Shown here: positions 51,067 to 59,690 of the stretch, one piece after another
How positions within the stretch are numbered: position 1 is the stretch's first letter
Layout: each line of letters begins with the position of its first letter
NCBI GenBank assembly: GCA_002686835.1
Contig: NYYP01000023.1
Coordinates: forward strand, 1-64,000
Origin: Opitutia bacterium
GTDB lineage: Bacteria > Verrucomicrobiota > Verrucomicrobiia > Opitutales > Seribacteraceae
Direction: 5' to 3'
DNA length: 64,000 nucleotides
The notes under the pieces: model-generated
What the model saw: only the letters and a program-made list of their open reading frames with translations
Databases searched by the model: none
Told to the model about the DNA's origin: nothing
Translations under genes and position numbers: made by a program

Positions 51067-51822
51067 ATGAGTTTTTCTTTAACTAATCGGGTTGCCCTGA
51101 TTACAGGAAGTACCAGAGGTCTTGGACTGGGTATTGCTGAATGTCTCGCTGCTGCCGGTGCCAAGATTGCTCTAAACTATTACGGGAATCGGGAAGTCGC
51201 AGAACAGGCCAGGGAATCCTTGCTTAGCTGCGGCACGCAGGTCATGTTGGTCCGGGCTAATGTTACGGATAAGGAACAGGTTAGCTCGATGGTGGATGCA
51301 GTGGAACAAAAATTTGGATCGCTGGACATAATCGTTCCCAATGCCACTGGGCCACAGCCGCAGAAGCCTATTGAGCAATACGATGCTGATTTTTACCGTG
51401 AAATGTACGAATTTTTTGTGCTCAGCCCGTTTCTTCTGGCCCAGGCTGCACTACCTGGAATGAAACAGCGGGGTTGGGGAAGAATAATTAATATTACCAG
51501 TGAGGTGTACCATGCTTCAGTTCCCCAGTTTACCGCCTATGTTGCGGCCAAGGGTGGGCAGATCGGTTGGAGCCGTAGTTTAGCCGTAGAACTTGCATCA
51601 TCTGGGATTACGGTCAACACCGTCGCTCCGGGGTGGATTCCCACTGATCGTCATGCCAATGATCCGCAGGAAGACAAAGATGCATACCTGGAAACGATTC
51701 CAATGGGTCGTTGGGGAACCCCTAAAGATGTTGGGGATGCGGTTCGTTTTTTTGCTTCGGAAGATTCATCTTTTATCACTGGTCAGACACTTTGCGTAAA
51801 TGGTGGACGCACACCTTGGTAA
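51067..51822 (+). CDS. Short-chain dehydrogenase/reductase
   Basis: 'VALITGSTRGLGLGIAECLAAAGAKIALNYYG', 'YVAAKGGQIGWSRSLAVELA', 'VNTVAPGWIPTDRH', 'ITGQTLCVNGGRTPW'. Confidence 0.95.
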   Translation: MSFSLTNRVALITGSTRGLGLGIAECLAAAGAKIALNYYGNREVAEQARESLLSCGTQVMLVRANVTDKEQVSSMVDAVEQKFGSLDIIVPNATGPQPQKPIEQYDADFYREMYEFFVLSPFLLAQAALPGMKQRGWGRIINITSEVYHASVPQFTAYVAAKGGQIGWSRSLAVELASSGITVNTVAPGWIPTDRHANDPQEDKDAYLETIPMGRWGTPKDVGDAVRFFASEDSSFITGQTLCVNGGRTPW

Positions 51823-51863
51823 TTCTTGACCATTTCTCAACCAGCCCTCCTGATAGTAATATT

Positions 51864-52901
51864 ATGAAAATTAAGTATGCCCTTACTTGTGCGTTTCTCT
51901 CTTTCAGTCTGTTCTTTTTTGCAGGTTGTGGTGGAGATGGAACCTCTTCCCAATCGGATGCCCCATCTTTCGCTTATGTAACCAACGGGATTGACCCCTT
52001 TTGGGATTTATGTGCTGCTGGGGTTCGCATTGCTGAGAAAGAATTTGGAGTAAGTTGTGAAGTTTTAATGCCCCCCAAAGGTGTGGTGGACCAAAAGAGA
52101 ATGATGGAGGCAATGTTAGCAAAAGGAATTGATGGAGTTGCCGTAAGTCCGATCGACGCAGATAACCAGACGCCTTTTCTCAATGAAGTTTGTCAGAATA
52201 CCATTCTGATTACTCAGGATGCAGATGCACCGAAAAGCGACCGTTTGGTATACATTGGCACCAATAATTACAAAGCGGGCAGGGCACTTGGTGGGTTAGT
52301 GAAATCCGCCATACCTGATGGTGGGGAAGTTATGATTTTTGTCGGTCGACTGGAACAATTAAATGCCCGTCAGCGCCGTCAGGGAGTGATCGATGAATTG
52401 CTTGAACGTCCCATGCAGGATTTGGATCAGGTTAAGTTTGACTCTGTTGATTCGGTGAACTTATCCGCCGAAGGATCCAAGTATGTGATCGTGGATACCC
52501 GCACGGATAATTTTGACAAAGCCAAAGCGAAAAGTAATGCCGAAGACGCTATGACCAAGTACAAGGACTTGAAATGCATGGTGGGATTGTTTGCCTATAA
52601 TCCACCTGCTTGTATCGACGCAATCAAAGAGGCAAATAAACTGGGTCAAATTAAGGTATGTGGATTCGATGAACAGGATGCCCTTCTTCAGGCGATTCAG
52701 GATGGGCATGCCCATGGTACGATTAGTCAGCAACCATGGGAATATGGATATGAGTCGATCAAAATGCTCAAGTCGATTTACGAGGGTGAGCAACCTGCAA
52801 ACAAATACTTCGAACTTCCTTTCCTAGTGGTTGATAAAAGCAATATTAAAGAGTTCTGGGAGAAGAAAAAGAAGATGGCCGAACTCGGCAAACAGGGTTG
52901 A
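51864..52901 (+). CDS. Sugar ABC transporter substrate-binding lipoprotein (periplasmic binding protein type 1, RbsB-like)
   Basis: Lipobox 'SLFFFAGCGGDG'; 'FAYVTNGIDPFWDLCAAGVRIAEKEFGVSCEVLMPPKGVVDQKRMMEAMLAKGIDGVAVSPID'. Start set to MKIKYA. Confidence 0.94.
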   Translation: MKIKYALTCAFLSFSLFFFAGCGGDGTSSQSDAPSFAYVTNGIDPFWDLCAAGVRIAEKEFGVSCEVLMPPKGVVDQKRMMEAMLAKGIDGVAVSPIDADNQTPFLNEVCQNTILITQDADAPKSDRLVYIGTNNYKAGRALGGLVKSAIPDGGEVMIFVGRLEQLNARQRRQGVIDELLERPMQDLDQVKFDSVDSVNLSAEGSKYVIVDTRTDNFDKAKAKSNAEDAMTKYKDLKCMVGLFAYNPPACIDAIKEANKLGQIKVCGFDEQDALLQAIQDGHAHGTISQQPWEYGYESIKMLKSIYEGEQPANKYFELPFLVVDKSNIKEFWEKKKKMAELGKQG

Positions 52902-52904
52902 CAG

Positions 52905-54413
52905 ATGGGAGCAGTTTCCTCCCCATATTTGGAAGTCAAAGAACTTCGAAAAAGCTTTCCTGGGGTCTTGGCGCTCAAAGGGGTTTCTTTATCCTTGGCT
53001 GAGGGTGAAGTACTTGCTCTCATTGGGGAAAATGGGGCAGGAAAAAGTACTTTGATGAAAATTCTTGCAGGGGTACAGCCTGCAGACGAAGGAGACTTTC
53101 AGGTCAAAGGAGAAGCGGTATCTTTTCGCTCGGTTAATGATGCAATGGATAAGGGAATTGCCCTGATTCACCAGGAACTGAATCTTTGTGGTAACCTCGA
53201 TCTTGCATCTAACGTATTTCTTGGAAGGGAACCAACCAGGGGTGGATTAATTGACGAACCCACCATGCGCAGGGAGGCAAGAAAGTATTTGGATTTGGTT
53301 GGGCTTGATTTGCCTGTGGAAACCATTGCCGGTTCTCTCCCGATTGGTAAACAACAACTTGTTGAAATTGCCAAAGCCTTGTCCTCAAATGCCCGTGTAT
53401 TAATAATGGATGAACCCACAAGTAGTTTGTCTCAAAAAGAAACCGAGACTTTATTTGGTGTGGTTAAAGACCTCCGCGAAAAAGGTATTAGTGTCATTTA
53501 TATTTCCCATCGTCTTGGAGAAGTAATTGAACTAGCAGACCGCGTAACTGTTTTTCGGGACGGTGAAAATGCCGGAGATCTCGCAGGTGATGAGATAAAT
53601 CACAACAATATGGTCAAGTTAATGGTGGGGCGTGATCTAAGTGAGTTTTATGACCGCAAGGTTCACGAATCAGGTTCTATTGTATTGAATGTTGATCAAG
53701 TTTGCACTCCTGCTTTTCCTGCATCTTCCCTCTCCCTGGAAGTAAAATCTGGCGAAATTGTGGGAATTGCCGGACTGGTTGGTGCGGGACGAACTGAACT
53801 GTTGCAGACGATCTTTGGAGTCACTCCCGCCCTTGCTGGCACCATAGAAATTTGCGGAGAATTGCTTGCATTAGATAATCCCAGAACAGCGATCAAAGCT
53901 GGAATTGCCCTTGCTCCGGAGGATCGTAAGCAACATGGCCTGGTCTTACCGATGTCAGTCCGGGAAAACACCAGTTTGCCCAGCCTCAAGAGAGACGCTA
54001 ACCGTGGATGGTTGAATGATGCAGCCGAAGCAAAAGTTACCAATACAGCGGTTAAGTCTATGAAGATTAAAACTCCCACTAATGAACAAATTGCCCGTTT
54101 TCTGTCTGGGGGAAATCAGCAAAAAATCGTCTTAGGTAAATGGTTGGCAATGAAACCAAAACTGCTGATGTTAGACGAACCAACCCGGGGAATTGACATT
54201 GGGGCAAAAAGGGAAATTTACAAACTTATGGAAAAGTTGGCGGGTGAGGGAATGGCTATCTTGTTTGTTTCCAGCGAGATGGAAGAGATCTTGGGAATGG
54301 CAGACCGTGCCTATGTGATGCACGAAGGGACTATTGCCGGCGAACTGGACAGGGATCAGTTAAGTGAAGAATCAATCATGCATTTAGCTACCGGAAACTT
54401 GGTAGCTGCATAA
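52905..54413 (+). CDS. Sugar ABC transporter ATP-binding protein (RbsA/MglA-like, two NBDs)
   Basis: 'GENGAGKSTLMKILAGV', 'LSSNARVLIMDEPTSSLSQKETE', second NBD 'LSGGNQQKIVLGKWLAMKPKLLMLDEPTRGIDIGAK'. Confidence 0.97.
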   Translation: MGAVSSPYLEVKELRKSFPGVLALKGVSLSLAEGEVLALIGENGAGKSTLMKILAGVQPADEGDFQVKGEAVSFRSVNDAMDKGIALIHQELNLCGNLDLASNVFLGREPTRGGLIDEPTMRREARKYLDLVGLDLPVETIAGSLPIGKQQLVEIAKALSSNARVLIMDEPTSSLSQKETETLFGVVKDLREKGISVIYISHRLGEVIELADRVTVFRDGENAGDLAGDEINHNNMVKLMVGRDLSEFYDRKVHESGSIVLNVDQVCTPAFPASSLSLEVKSGEIVGIAGLVGAGRTELLQTIFGVTPALAGTIEICGELLALDNPRTAIKAGIALAPEDRKQHGLVLPMSVRENTSLPSLKRDANRGWLNDAAEAKVTNTAVKSMKIKTPTNEQIARFLSGGNQQKIVLGKWLAMKPKLLMLDEPTRGIDIGAKREIYKLMEKLAGEGMAILFVSSEMEEILGMADRAYVMHEGTIAGELDRDQLSEESIMHLATGNLVAA

Positions 54414-54428
54414 AGCAACCAGTCTATT

Positions 54429-55433
54429 ATGAAGAAGAATATATTAGGTATTTTTATCCTCTTGGTGGCGATATTTGTGATTACCGCAATGATCAATCCA
54501 AAGTTTTTGAACGCGTACAACATGCAAAACCTCATCAAGTGGTCCAGCTTATATGCGGTAATGAGCCTGGGGGTTGCATTTGTTATCATTACCGGAGGAA
54601 TTGATCTTTCAATTGGATCGGTGGTTGGATTAGTCGCGGTTGTGCTATCGATCTGTTTAAAGCTTGAGGGAATGGATCCGTGGAGTGCAATTGGCATAAC
54701 TCTTGCCCTTTCTCTTCTGATTGGATTTCTACATGGCGTTTTGATTACAAAAGCAAAGGTTCAGCCCTTTGTGGTCACCCTGTGTGGATTGCTGGTTTAT
54801 CGAAGTATGGGCCGATGGCTAACGGACAATCAATCGATTGGACCGATACCACTTGAGGGGGATGCGGGATATGCCAATCTTGAGCAAATTCAGGGTCTTG
54901 ACTTCGTTTTTAGTGGGAAGATTGCGATCGGTTCATTCAATTTACCTACCCCTGCCATATTCCTTTTTGTACTCTGTATAGCCGCAGCCATATTTTTAAG
55001 GCGCACAATTTGGGGCCGCTATTTGTTCGCCTTGGGAAATAATGAGGAGGGCACACGTTACAGTGGGATTGATACAGACCGTATGAAAATCCTAGCCTAT
55101 GTTCTTTGCTCTTTCTTTGCCGGAATTGCCGGGATTCTCTTTGCCTTTGAGCTCGACTCTGTGCAACCGGCACAGACCGGAGAGTTTTACGAACTTTATG
55201 CAATTGCCGCCGCTGTCTTGGGCGGTTGCAGTTTGCGGGGAGGAGAGGGTACGGTTCTTGGTGTGGTTATCGCTGCAGCAGTTATCCGGTTGATTTATAA
55301 CTCAATCAATATGGTAGGCATATCGACTCACTTGGAATTTGGTATTTTGGGCCTGGTGATTCTTCTGGGGGTCATTGGGGATGAATTCCTCAAGAAGACT
55401 GTTGCCCGAAAACAGGCAGCACAAAAGGCTTAA
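54429..55433 (+). CDS. Sugar ABC transporter permease (RbsC-like)
   Basis: 'GVAFVIITGGIDLSIGSVVGLVAVV', 'RTIWGRYLFALGNNEEGTRYSGIDTDRMKILAYVLCSFFAGIAGILFAFEL', 'AAVLGGCSLRGGEGTVLGVVIAAAVI'. Confidence 0.96.
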   Translation: MKKNILGIFILLVAIFVITAMINPKFLNAYNMQNLIKWSSLYAVMSLGVAFVIITGGIDLSIGSVVGLVAVVLSICLKLEGMDPWSAIGITLALSLLIGFLHGVLITKAKVQPFVVTLCGLLVYRSMGRWLTDNQSIGPIPLEGDAGYANLEQIQGLDFVFSGKIAIGSFNLPTPAIFLFVLCIAAAIFLRRTIWGRYLFALGNNEEGTRYSGIDTDRMKILAYVLCSFFAGIAGILFAFELDSVQPAQTGEFYELYAIAAAVLGGCSLRGGEGTVLGVVIAAAVIRLIYNSINMVGISTHLEFGILGLVILLGVIGDEFLKKTVARKQAAQKA

Positions 55434-55726
55434 TCTGATCTGTCTACATGTCCGAGATCTCTCTGCGGGCATATTTTATCTCTTATTCTTTTCTTTAATT
55501 CCTTTACCTGGGGAAAGCCCTTTTCTTTTTTTCTGCACCAAATCAGATCATCCCCGATCCTAACCTGAAACAACCCGGGTTGTTCCTTTGCTGGTTGTAA
55601 TACAACGGATTCGAGTTCGTTGGTAAAAGAAGATAATATTTCCTGAGCAAACCAGCCTGCCCGCAACATCCATCCACAGGCCGGGCAATATGAAATTTGA
55701 ACCGATGAAAGTCCACCCTCCTTCAT
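55430..55726 (-). CDS. SelT/SelW/SelH (Rdx) family redox protein, Cys form
   Basis: 'VQISYCPACGWMLRAGWFAQEILSSF' CxxC Rdx motif, 'KEKGFPQVKELKKRIRD'. Confidence 0.85.
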   Translation of the reverse strand: MKEGGLSSVQISYCPACGWMLRAGWFAQEILSSFTNELESVVLQPAKEQPGLFQVRIGDDLIWCRKKEKGFPQVKELKKRIRDKICPQRDLGHVDRSD

Positions 55727-55850
55727 GACCTTACTTTATTCATTCTTTGATTGGTATTTCATAAAAGTATATTAGGGCAAGAATGGATTGATGATTTCCT
55801 TGTAGTCATTCAAGTTGCCAAGCCATCCATCGTACTTTTGAAATGGTTTT

Positions 55851-57362
55851 ATGAATTTTATTGGAATCGATGTTGGCACCTCTTCAATCAAGGCGTTATT
55901 GGTTGGCCCGAATGGCAATGTTCTTGCCACTAGCAATCCGGAATATCCCTTTCAAACTCCTGCTCCACTCTGTGCTGAGACCGACCCAGATGTTTGGTGG
56001 GATGCAACCTGTAGAGCTTTACGGGAATTACTACAGTCCGTTGACTCAGGATCAATATCCGGAATTGGTTTAACAGGGCAGATGCACGGTCTTGTCCTGC
56101 TTGATGAAAAGGGTTTACCCCTTCGCCCCTGTATCATGTGGAACGATCAACGTTCTTTTCAGGAATGTGAAGAAATGACTGAAAAGATAGGGGCCGCGGA
56201 GGTTTTACGAATCACAGGTAACCCCATTCTTGCGGGATTTACTGCCCCAAAATTGCGGTGGGTGGAAAAAAATGAGCCTGAAATTTTTGCAAGAATATCA
56301 AAGGTATTATTGCCCAAGGATTTTATCCGTTATCGATTGACCGGAGAGTTTTATTCCGAAATGTCAGACGCATCCGGTACCTCAATGCTTAATGTTGGTG
56401 AGAGGAAGTGGTCAGAGGAAATCCTCGCAGCGATGGGATGGCCAAAGGCATGGTTGCCAGAACTTACCGAATCTACGGTGGCGTCTGCAAAGGTTTCACC
56501 GGATGCAAGCGAGCTAACCGGCTTAGCAGTAGACACCCCGGTGATTGCTGGAGGAGGAGATCAGGCAGCTCAGGCAGTAGGGTGTGGAATTGTTCATGAG
56601 GGAATGGTATCAGCAACTCTGGGGACCAGTGGGGTGGTATTTGCACAAAGTGATCAATACCGCGTAGAGCCAGAAGGCAAACTGCATGCATTTTGCCATG
56701 CCGTTCCTGGAAAGTGGCATCTAATGGGAGTCATGCTTTCTGCAGCCGGTTCTTTCCAGTGGTACAAGAATCAACTGGGCAAGGAGGAACAAGTAAGGGA
56801 AGAATGTGGGGAAGGGAATGCCTATGATTTATTAACTCAATCAGCGACCACTGTTGATCCTGGCTGTGAGGGCTTAGTTTTTCTGCCCTATCTTTCCGGC
56901 GAGCGTACTCCTTATCCAGACCCTCATGCCCGGGGAGCTTTTGTCGGCATGACCTTGCGACATAGTAAAGCGCATTTAACCCGTGCGGTTTTGGAGGGAG
57001 TTAGTTATGGCCTTAAGGATTCTCTTTCTCTGATGCAGGAATTAGGGATTCGGCCATCAAAAATTATTTTGTCTGGCGGAGGCGCAAGGTCAGAACTTTG
57101 GAAACAAATGCTGGCAGATATCTTTGAAACATCCTGTTGCCTGGTAAATGCCACCGAGGGAGCAGCTTATGGTGCGGCACTTCTTGCTGCAGTTGGTTGT
57201 GGATCACTTCCTAGTGTGGAAGATGCATCCAGGGAGTGGATAAGGGAAACCGAACAGGTTGAAACGGGGCCTAATTTTTCAGAATATAAGAAAAATTATG
57301 GTATCTATCAGGATTTATATCCTGCACTGAAAAAAACATTTTATAATCTTTCCGAGGAATGA
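55851..57362 (+). CDS. xylB: Xylulokinase (FGGY family)
   Basis: 'FIGIDVGTSSIKALLVGPNGNVLA', 'GQMHGLVLLDEKGLPLRPCIMWNDQRS', 'VIAGGGDQAAQAVGCGIVHEGMVSATLGTSGVVFA', 'FLPYLSGERTPYPDPHARG'. Confidence 0.93.
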   Translation: MNFIGIDVGTSSIKALLVGPNGNVLATSNPEYPFQTPAPLCAETDPDVWWDATCRALRELLQSVDSGSISGIGLTGQMHGLVLLDEKGLPLRPCIMWNDQRSFQECEEMTEKIGAAEVLRITGNPILAGFTAPKLRWVEKNEPEIFARISKVLLPKDFIRYRLTGEFYSEMSDASGTSMLNVGERKWSEEILAAMGWPKAWLPELTESTVASAKVSPDASELTGLAVDTPVIAGGGDQAAQAVGCGIVHEGMVSATLGTSGVVFAQSDQYRVEPEGKLHAFCHAVPGKWHLMGVMLSAAGSFQWYKNQLGKEEQVREECGEGNAYDLLTQSATTVDPGCEGLVFLPYLSGERTPYPDPHARGAFVGMTLRHSKAHLTRAVLEGVSYGLKDSLSLMQELGIRPSKIILSGGGARSELWKQMLADIFETSCCLVNATEGAAYGAALLAAVGCGSLPSVEDASREWIRETEQVETGPNFSEYKKNYGIYQDLYPALKKTFYNLSEE

Positions 57363-58117
57363 CTGCAGGTATGGCAAACGAGGGAGCGAGCCAGGTATAT
57401 GAATCGGATCGCTCTTTGGGAGAATACCTGCTTTTTCACTATGGCTCCGATGATGAGCAATTTCCTTGGCAGGAAGGTCCGGGAGAAGCCCTGGGTTTTC
57501 CCAGGCGAAGTGTGGAAGAACTAATTGATTGGGAATCTTCGGTTGGAAGTGCGTTGGATCTTGGGTGTGCGGTTGGGAAAAGTAGTTTTGTACTTTCTGA
57601 GATTGCTCAAGAAGTGGTTGGTATTGACTTTTCAAAATCTTTCATAGGTGCGGCACAATCCATTCTGCAAAACGGAAAATTATGCTACCAATATCATGAA
57701 GAGGGCACCCGCTGGAAAGAAGGTGTGGTTACCATTGAACATATACCCCAAAACCTGACCTTTGAGGTTGGGGATGCCTGTAATTTGCGGGAGGACATGA
57801 AACCTTTCGATTTGTTGCATGCAGCCAACCTGCTCTGTCGTTTACCAGACCCAATGAGTTTGCTTACCCGTTTGCCTGATCTGGTTGTTCCAGGAGGGCA
57901 GTTAATCCTTACCACTCCCTTTACCTGGCTCGAGGAGTTTACTCCCCGGGAGAAATGGCTCAATGGGGAAGAATCAGGACGTGGCTTAATCAAGGTGCTC
58001 AATCAATCATTTGATTTGGAACTGGAAAAAAATCTTCCCTTTCTTATCCGAGAACATCGTAGAAAGTTCCAATACACAGTTGCCCTGGGTATGCGATGGA
58101 GAAGGAGGAAGTCTTGA
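57359..58117 (+). CDS. Putative 4-mercaptohistidine N1-methyltransferase (OvoA C-terminal-type SAM methyltransferase), standalone
   Basis: 'ALDLGCAVGKSSFVLSEIAQEVVGIDFSKSFIGAAQ', 'CYQYHEEGTR', 'AANLLCRLPDPMSLLTRLPDLVVPGGQLILTTPFTWLEEFTPREKWLNG' match my recollection of the OvoA C-terminal methyltransferase family. Confidence 0.82.
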   Translation: MTAGMANEGASQVYESDRSLGEYLLFHYGSDDEQFPWQEGPGEALGFPRRSVEELIDWESSVGSALDLGCAVGKSSFVLSEIAQEVVGIDFSKSFIGAAQSILQNGKLCYQYHEEGTRWKEGVVTIEHIPQNLTFEVGDACNLREDMKPFDLLHAANLLCRLPDPMSLLTRLPDLVVPGGQLILTTPFTWLEEFTPREKWLNGEESGRGLIKVLNQSFDLELEKNLPFLIREHRRKFQYTVALGMRWRRRKS

Positions 58118-58410
58118 TGAAAGCTGCCGAATTTCTACATTCGATCGAATCAGATCCCCAGCCAGATTCTACCCTATGTGTTGAGTTGCAGGCTTTGTGG
58201 TGGGTCAAGAAAGGAGACTGGGAAAGAGCCCATGATCTTGCTCAGGATGCCGGAAGTATGGAGGGCGACTGGATTCATGCCTATCTTCATCGTGTGGAGG
58301 GCGATCTGGGAAATGCTTCCTACTGGTACTCTCGTGCTGGGAAGCCTGTCTGCAGACAAGAGTTATCCACAGAATGGCAAAATATAATGGTTGAAGTACT
58401 CGATAAATGA
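58117..58410 (+). CDS. Conserved hypothetical protein ('ALWW..KGDWERAHDLAQ...HAYLHRVEGDLGNASYWYSRAG')
   Basis: ATG at 58117 overlaps the upstream TGA and is preceded by GGAGGAA (58103-58109); 'WVKKGDWERAHDLAQDAGSMEGDWIHAYLHRVEGDLGNASYWYSRAGKP'. Confidence 0.85.
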   Translation: MKAAEFLHSIESDPQPDSTLCVELQALWWVKKGDWERAHDLAQDAGSMEGDWIHAYLHRVEGDLGNASYWYSRAGKPVCRQELSTEWQNIMVEVLDK

Positions 58411-59627
58411 GTGAACATTCTGCCTCTTTAGATAAAGATTTTCTTATTCGAAAAGAAAATACCTGGGATTGGGTCACTCCCATTTGCCTGCTTGTTTTGA
58501 GTATAATGAGTGTGGTGTTTATTCATTCAGCCCAGGCATATGGGGGGGGCAATTATTGGAAAATGCAGATTGTATGGTGTGTTATTGGATTTTCTCTCTA
58601 CGGGGCGGTATCGGTTATCAATTACCAGCTATGGATGAGATATGCTCATATCTTTTATTTTTTGGTACTCATTGGGTTACTACTGGTTTTTGCAGGTCCC
58701 ACGATTTATGGTGCCAGAAGATGGATTGATTTTGGGTTATTTAAAGTGCAGCCATCTGAGGTTGCAAAATGGTCTACCATGATATTTGGAGCCAGTTTAC
58801 TGGCTCGTTCAAAGGTTGGGGATATGCAGGATTCCCTCAAAGGAATACTAAAAGTGGCTGCCTGTTTTGGCTTGCCAATGTTCTTGATTTTTTTACAGCC
58901 GGATTTAGGCTCTACTATGGTTTTCCCACCTATTGCATTTTCACTTTTATACGTCGCCCGCATGCCAACTAAATTTTTTGTTTCTACGTTTGTCGTATTC
59001 GTAGTTTTGCTTGGTTTGTTGAGCTTCGATTTATTTCATTACTATCAATATAAACTAGAGAATCCAAAACCCTCGGATGCCGTGGTGGCATACGAGGAAA
59101 CCTCATTACTTCCTCTCAAGGATTATCAACGCAAACGCATTCTTACCTTTGTTGCGCCCGAAGTAGAAGACCCACACGGTGTGGGCTCCAACTGGAATCG
59201 CATCCAAGCTCTTATCGCAGTAGCCACTGGTGGTTTATCCGGTAAAGGGTTGGGGGAAGGGATGCAAGCAAAGCTCGGATATTTGCCGACCGCAGTTGCC
59301 CACAATGATTTTATTTTTGCAGTGATTGCGGAAGAATCAGGACTACTTGGTGGTGGTTTGGCGATTGGCATGCTCTGTCTCGTAGTATTTGGTTGCCTAA
59401 GGGTAGCTACAATGGCTGCGGATCGGTTCGGTGCCATGCTTGCTGTTGGAGTTTCCGTCCTTTTGATGACTCATGTATTCATCAATATCGGAATGACCAT
59501 TGGCATTACACCAATCACAGGGCTACCCTTACCATTTTTAAGTTATGGTGGGTCCTTCATGGTGGTGTGCTTCTTGATGCTTGGTATGGTACAGAGTGTT
59601 TTTCGTTACCGAAACACCGTGCTATGA
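58407..59627 (+). CDS. rodA: Rod shape-determining protein RodA (FtsW/RodA/SpoVE family)
   Basis: 'GARRWIDFGLFKVQPSEVAKWSTMIFGASLLAR', 'FLIFLQPDLGSTMVF', 'GLPLPFLSYGGSFMVVCFLMLGMVQSVFRYR'. Confidence 0.93.
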   Translation: MSEHSASLDKDFLIRKENTWDWVTPICLLVLSIMSVVFIHSAQAYGGGNYWKMQIVWCVIGFSLYGAVSVINYQLWMRYAHIFYFLVLIGLLLVFAGPTIYGARRWIDFGLFKVQPSEVAKWSTMIFGASLLARSKVGDMQDSLKGILKVAACFGLPMFLIFLQPDLGSTMVFPPIAFSLLYVARMPTKFFVSTFVVFVVLLGLLSFDLFHYYQYKLENPKPSDAVVAYEETSLLPLKDYQRKRILTFVAPEVEDPHGVGSNWNRIQALIAVATGGLSGKGLGEGMQAKLGYLPTAVAHNDFIFAVIAEESGLLGGGLAIGMLCLVVFGCLRVATMAADRFGAMLAVGVSVLLMTHVFINIGMTIGITPITGLPLPFLSYGGSFMVVCFLMLGMVQSVFRYRNTVL

Positions 59628-59690
59628 AATCATTTTTTGCAGAGATGTACTTTGATCGGTTGAGGTTTGGATTTTCCAACATCTCTAATC

